Shown in pieces: positions 62,190 through 64,000 of a stretch of DNA of 64,000 nt (the stretch's first letter is position 1; the number at the start of each line of letters is the position of its first letter). Origin of the DNA: Gilichinskyi gelida (GTDB lineage: Bacteria; Acidobacteriota; Thermoanaerobaculia; Gp7-AA8). The stretch covers positions 62,001 to 126,000 of the forward strand of contig JBBPII010000010.1 of assembly GCA_038040385.1 (NCBI GenBank), written 5' to 3'. The notes under the pieces are model-generated. The model saw only the letters and a list, made by a program, of their open reading frames with translations, ran no database searches and had not been told where the DNA came from. The translations under genes were made by a program, and so were the position numbers.

Positions 62190-62990
62190 ATGAAGCGCCG
62201 CTCCACCTTCTGGTCCATCCGCCAGCCCGTCCCCCGCACCACGGCGGTGGCGCTGGCGTTCATCATGCCCATCGTGGTGATCGGGGCGTGGTGCATCATC
62301 AGCTACGGTCACCTGGCGCCGCCGGACTTCGTGCCGTCGCCGACCGAAGTCGTTCGCGGGACGCTGCAGCTCTTCATCGAGTACGACCTCTGGGAGGCGA
62401 TCCTCACCTCCACGCGCCGCATCGTGCTGGCGTTCCTCCTCGCCGCCGCCGTGGCGCTTCCGCTCGGCGTGATGATGGGGGCCTTCGCGCCGATTCACCA
62501 CATCTTCGAGTCGATCGTGGCGCCGCTGCGCTACATGCCGATCTCCGCGTTCATCCCGCTGCTCATCCTCTGGTTCGGCATCTACGAGAAGCAGAAGATT
62601 GCCTTCCTCTTTCTCGGCGTCTTCGTCTATCTGCTGCCGGTGGTGGTGTCGGCGATCCGCGCGGTACCCGAGGAACTGGTGCAGACCGCGCTGACCCTCG
62701 GCGCCTCGAAGATGCAGGTGATCCGCACAGTGCTCCTTCCCGCGGCGCTGCCGGAGATCTTCGACTCGTTCCGCGTGATGAACGCCATCGCCTGGACCTA
62801 CGTGATCCTCGCCGAGGCCGTCAATCCGGGCCGCAGCCTCGGCTACATGGTTCAACTGGCGTACTCGCATCAACGGGCCTCGTGGTCGTTCGCCGAGCTG
62901 ATCGTCATCGGCGGCATCGGCCTCCTCACCGACTTTCTGATCCGCTCCCTCTCGAAAGTGCTCTTCCGGTGGCGCGAGGCCGCGCTGTGA
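62190..62990 (+). CDS. ABC transporter permease (NitT/TauT family)
   Basis: A 266-residue inner-membrane protein with six helices. The coupling (EAA) loop lies in EELVQTALTLGASKMQVIRT followed by VLLPAALPEI, and VVIGAWCIISYGHLAPPDFV PSPTEV is the start typical of SsuC/TauC/NrtB permeases. The partner binding protein is the SBP-OmpA fusion upstream, and the ATPase starts inside this gene's stop (GTGA). The ATG at 62190 lies straight after a family-F repeat, which leaves no clear ribosome binding site. Confidence 0.93.
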   Translation: MKRRSTFWSIRQPVPRTTAVALAFIMPIVVIGAWCIISYGHLAPPDFVPSPTEVVRGTLQLFIEYDLWEAILTSTRRIVLAFLLAAAVALPLGVMMGAFAPIHHIFESIVAPLRYMPISAFIPLLILWFGIYEKQKIAFLFLGVFVYLLPVVVSAIRAVPEELVQTALTLGASKMQVIRTVLLPAALPEIFDSFRVMNAIAWTYVILAEAVNPGRSLGYMVQLAYSHQRASWSFAELIVIGGIGLLTDFLIRSLSKVLFRWREAAL

Positions 62991-63859
62991 GCAAGACGGA
63001 GAAGCCGGGCGAGCCGGGCACCGTCGCCGTCGACGTCGGCACGAAGCCGGCCAAGGGAACCTACAAGGCGGAGCAGGGCGAGAAGGTTCCGCGCCTGCGC
63101 ATGACCGACGTCGGCGTGACCTACATCGACCGCACCGGCAAGAAGACCGAGGCGGTGAAAGAGATCACCCTCGACATCGACGACAAGCCGGGCGTCGGCG
63201 AGATCGTCGTCCTCCTCGGCCCTTCGGGCTGCGGGAAGTCAACGATCTTCAAGGCCGTCGCCGGCATCCTCCCCCCCACGCGCGGCGAGATCCTCATGAA
63301 CGGCGTGCCGGTCACCGACGTCGGCCGCGACCGCGGCATGGTCTTCCAGACCTACACCTCGTTCGGCTGGCTGACGGTGAAGGACAACGTGGAGTACGGC
63401 CTGAAGCTGCGCGGCGTGCCGAAGAAGGAGCGGGAGAAGGATTCCGCGAAGTATCTCGATCGCGTCGGCCTCGCCGAGTTCGCCGATCGCTATCCGAAGG
63501 ACCTCTCCGGCGGCATGAAGCAGCGCGTGGCCATCGCCCGGACGCTGATCAACAAGCCGCAACTGGTGCTGATGGACGAGCCGTTCGGCGCGCTCGACCC
63601 GCAGACGCGGTGGGGAATGCAGAGCCTGCTGCTCGACGTCTCGCGCACCGAGGACAACACCATCCTGTTCGTCACGCACGACGTCTCCGAGGCGGTGTAC
63701 CTGGCCGATTCGATCTACGTCCTGGCGCCGCGGCCGACGAAGATCCTCCACCGCGTCGACGTCCCCTTCTTCAGCGACCGCGACATCGCGCTGAAGTCGT
63801 CCACGGAGTTCCGGAACGTGGAGAAGAAGTTGCTGGATCTGCTGTACGCACCGGCGTGA
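62987..63859 (+). CDS. ABC transporter ATP-binding protein (NitT/TauT family)
   Basis: A 290-residue ATPase. Walker A is LLGPSGCGKST, the Q-loop is VFQTYTSFGWLTV, the signature is LSGGMKQRVAIARTL, Walker B is LVLMDEPFGALDP and the switch His is in FVTHDVSEAVYLAD. The N-terminal ~35 residues are a charged extension (VSKTEKPGEPGTVAVDVGTK) not found in most relatives. The GTG start at 62987 overlaps the permease stop. With the SBP-OmpA fusion and the permease it makes a complete importer. Confidence 0.93.
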   Translation: MSKTEKPGEPGTVAVDVGTKPAKGTYKAEQGEKVPRLRMTDVGVTYIDRTGKKTEAVKEITLDIDDKPGVGEIVVLLGPSGCGKSTIFKAVAGILPPTRGEILMNGVPVTDVGRDRGMVFQTYTSFGWLTVKDNVEYGLKLRGVPKKEREKDSAKYLDRVGLAEFADRYPKDLSGGMKQRVAIARTLINKPQLVLMDEPFGALDPQTRWGMQSLLLDVSRTEDNTILFVTHDVSEAVYLADSIYVLAPRPTKILHRVDVPFFSDRDIALKSSTEFRNVEKKLLDLLYAPA

Positions 63860-63860
63860 C

Positions 63861-63924
63861 CCCTCACCCGGCGCTTCGCGCCACCCTCTCCCGCACGCGG
63901 GAGAGGGCCGGGGTGAGGGTCGCA
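63861..63924. repeat. Interspersed palindromic repeat, family D (copy 2)
   Basis: cccctcacccggcgcttcgcgcc-accctctcccgc-acgc-gggagagggccggggtgagggt. It is the inverse of the copy at 27-74 and lies just after the ATPase stop, where it may end transcription. Confidence 0.85.
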
Positions 63925-63931
63925 CCTTAGA

Positions 63932-64000
63932 ATGGCAACCGTGCCACAGAAGACTGAGCCCAAGCCGGCGCAGAAGCAGCCGACGGTGCGCGCTGCGCTG
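63932..64000 (+). CDS. Start of an unidentified gene (cut by the window end)
   Basis: The last 69 bases are open from ATG 63932 (MATVPQKTEPKPAQKQPTVR), a Lys/Pro/Gln-rich start. TAGAAT (63928-63933) overlaps this ATG and lies 7 bases before an in-frame GTG at 63941, so GTG 63941 with a leaderless message is an alternative start. Too little sequence is present to name it; it might belong to the ABC cluster. Confidence 0.4.
   Translation, partial: MATVPQKTEPKPAQKQPTVRAAL

Overview
The window is high-GC, gene-dense bacterial DNA. Three things suggest an Acidobacteriota-like organism, perhaps from a metagenome assembly: the tandem secreted proteins whose N-termini read VTVVD-G-P-RGLTAANFE with a degenerate VWA domain, a c-subunit of ATP synthase made with a signal-peptide-like N-terminus, and many secreted beta-propeller or FG-GAP proteins. 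This is inference from protein style; there is no rRNA or marker gene to fix the taxon. I saw no tRNA, rRNA, CRISPR array or intact IS element.

Layout. 1-374: end-truncated sensor-like gene on the minus strand. 419-6734: plus-strand chain of six overlapping genes for surface glycan/lipid work (PIG-L deacetylase-GT2 fusion, GT4, GT2, LpxL-like acyltransferase, membrane protein, polysaccharide deacetylase). 12447-6686: minus-strand genes with a Wzt-like ABC ATPase, GT2, GT2-methyltransferase fusion, GNAT protein, response regulator and methyltransferase. 16638-12526, 18480-16813 and 20634-18844: large secreted proteins (PKD repeats with an Asn-Pro array, an unrecognised secreted protein, FG-GAP propeller). 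21502-20669: Wzm-like permease, the probable partner of the Wzt-like ATPase, divergent from an XRE regulator-TPR-secreted protein operon (21525-23762). 24103-25500: disturbed stretch with a decayed copy of atpE, a frameshifted secreted-protein gene and a protein-like fragment. 38374-25560: long minus-strand energy operon nuoABCDHIJKLMN-atpZ-atpI-atpB-atpE, without nuoEFG and without F1 genes; NuoC carries an extra C-terminal FeS domain. Upstream lies a MidA/NDUFAF7-type methyltransferase (39578-38451), whose mitochondrial relative acts on complex I. 39654-44093: two Gly-zipper/OmpA proteins, a divergent membrane pyrophosphatase and a small secreted protein. 47029-44166: Ser/Thr kinase and secreted TPR protein. 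47062-49915: YjbQ, mercuric-reductase-like flavoprotein, Cu/Zn superoxide dismutase, lipoprotein. 52824-49996: M28 peptidase-PDZ-propeller. 52884-53858: deoxyhypusine-synthase homologue. 54538-53863: PIN toxin/antitoxin pair. 58678-54598: tandem VWA-type secreted proteins. 58905-63859: coiled-coil protein, PspA, a substrate-binding protein fused to an OmpA domain, ABC permease and ABC ATPase.

Two systems stand out. The 11-subunit complex I lacks the NADH module and has an RnfB/CysJ-like FeS domain grafted on NuoC, which suggests an electron donor other than NADH or a docking device. The PspA/SBP-OmpA/ABC cluster links a NitT/TauT-type importer to peptidoglycan and to an ESCRT-III-like membrane-remodelling protein.

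The window is also sprinkled with at least five families of 50-110 bp palindromic repeats. Several lie in frame inside protein-coding genes and add 15-25 residues of repeat-derived peptide. Several start codons sit 7-11 bases after a TAnnAT box, which suggests leaderless transcripts.
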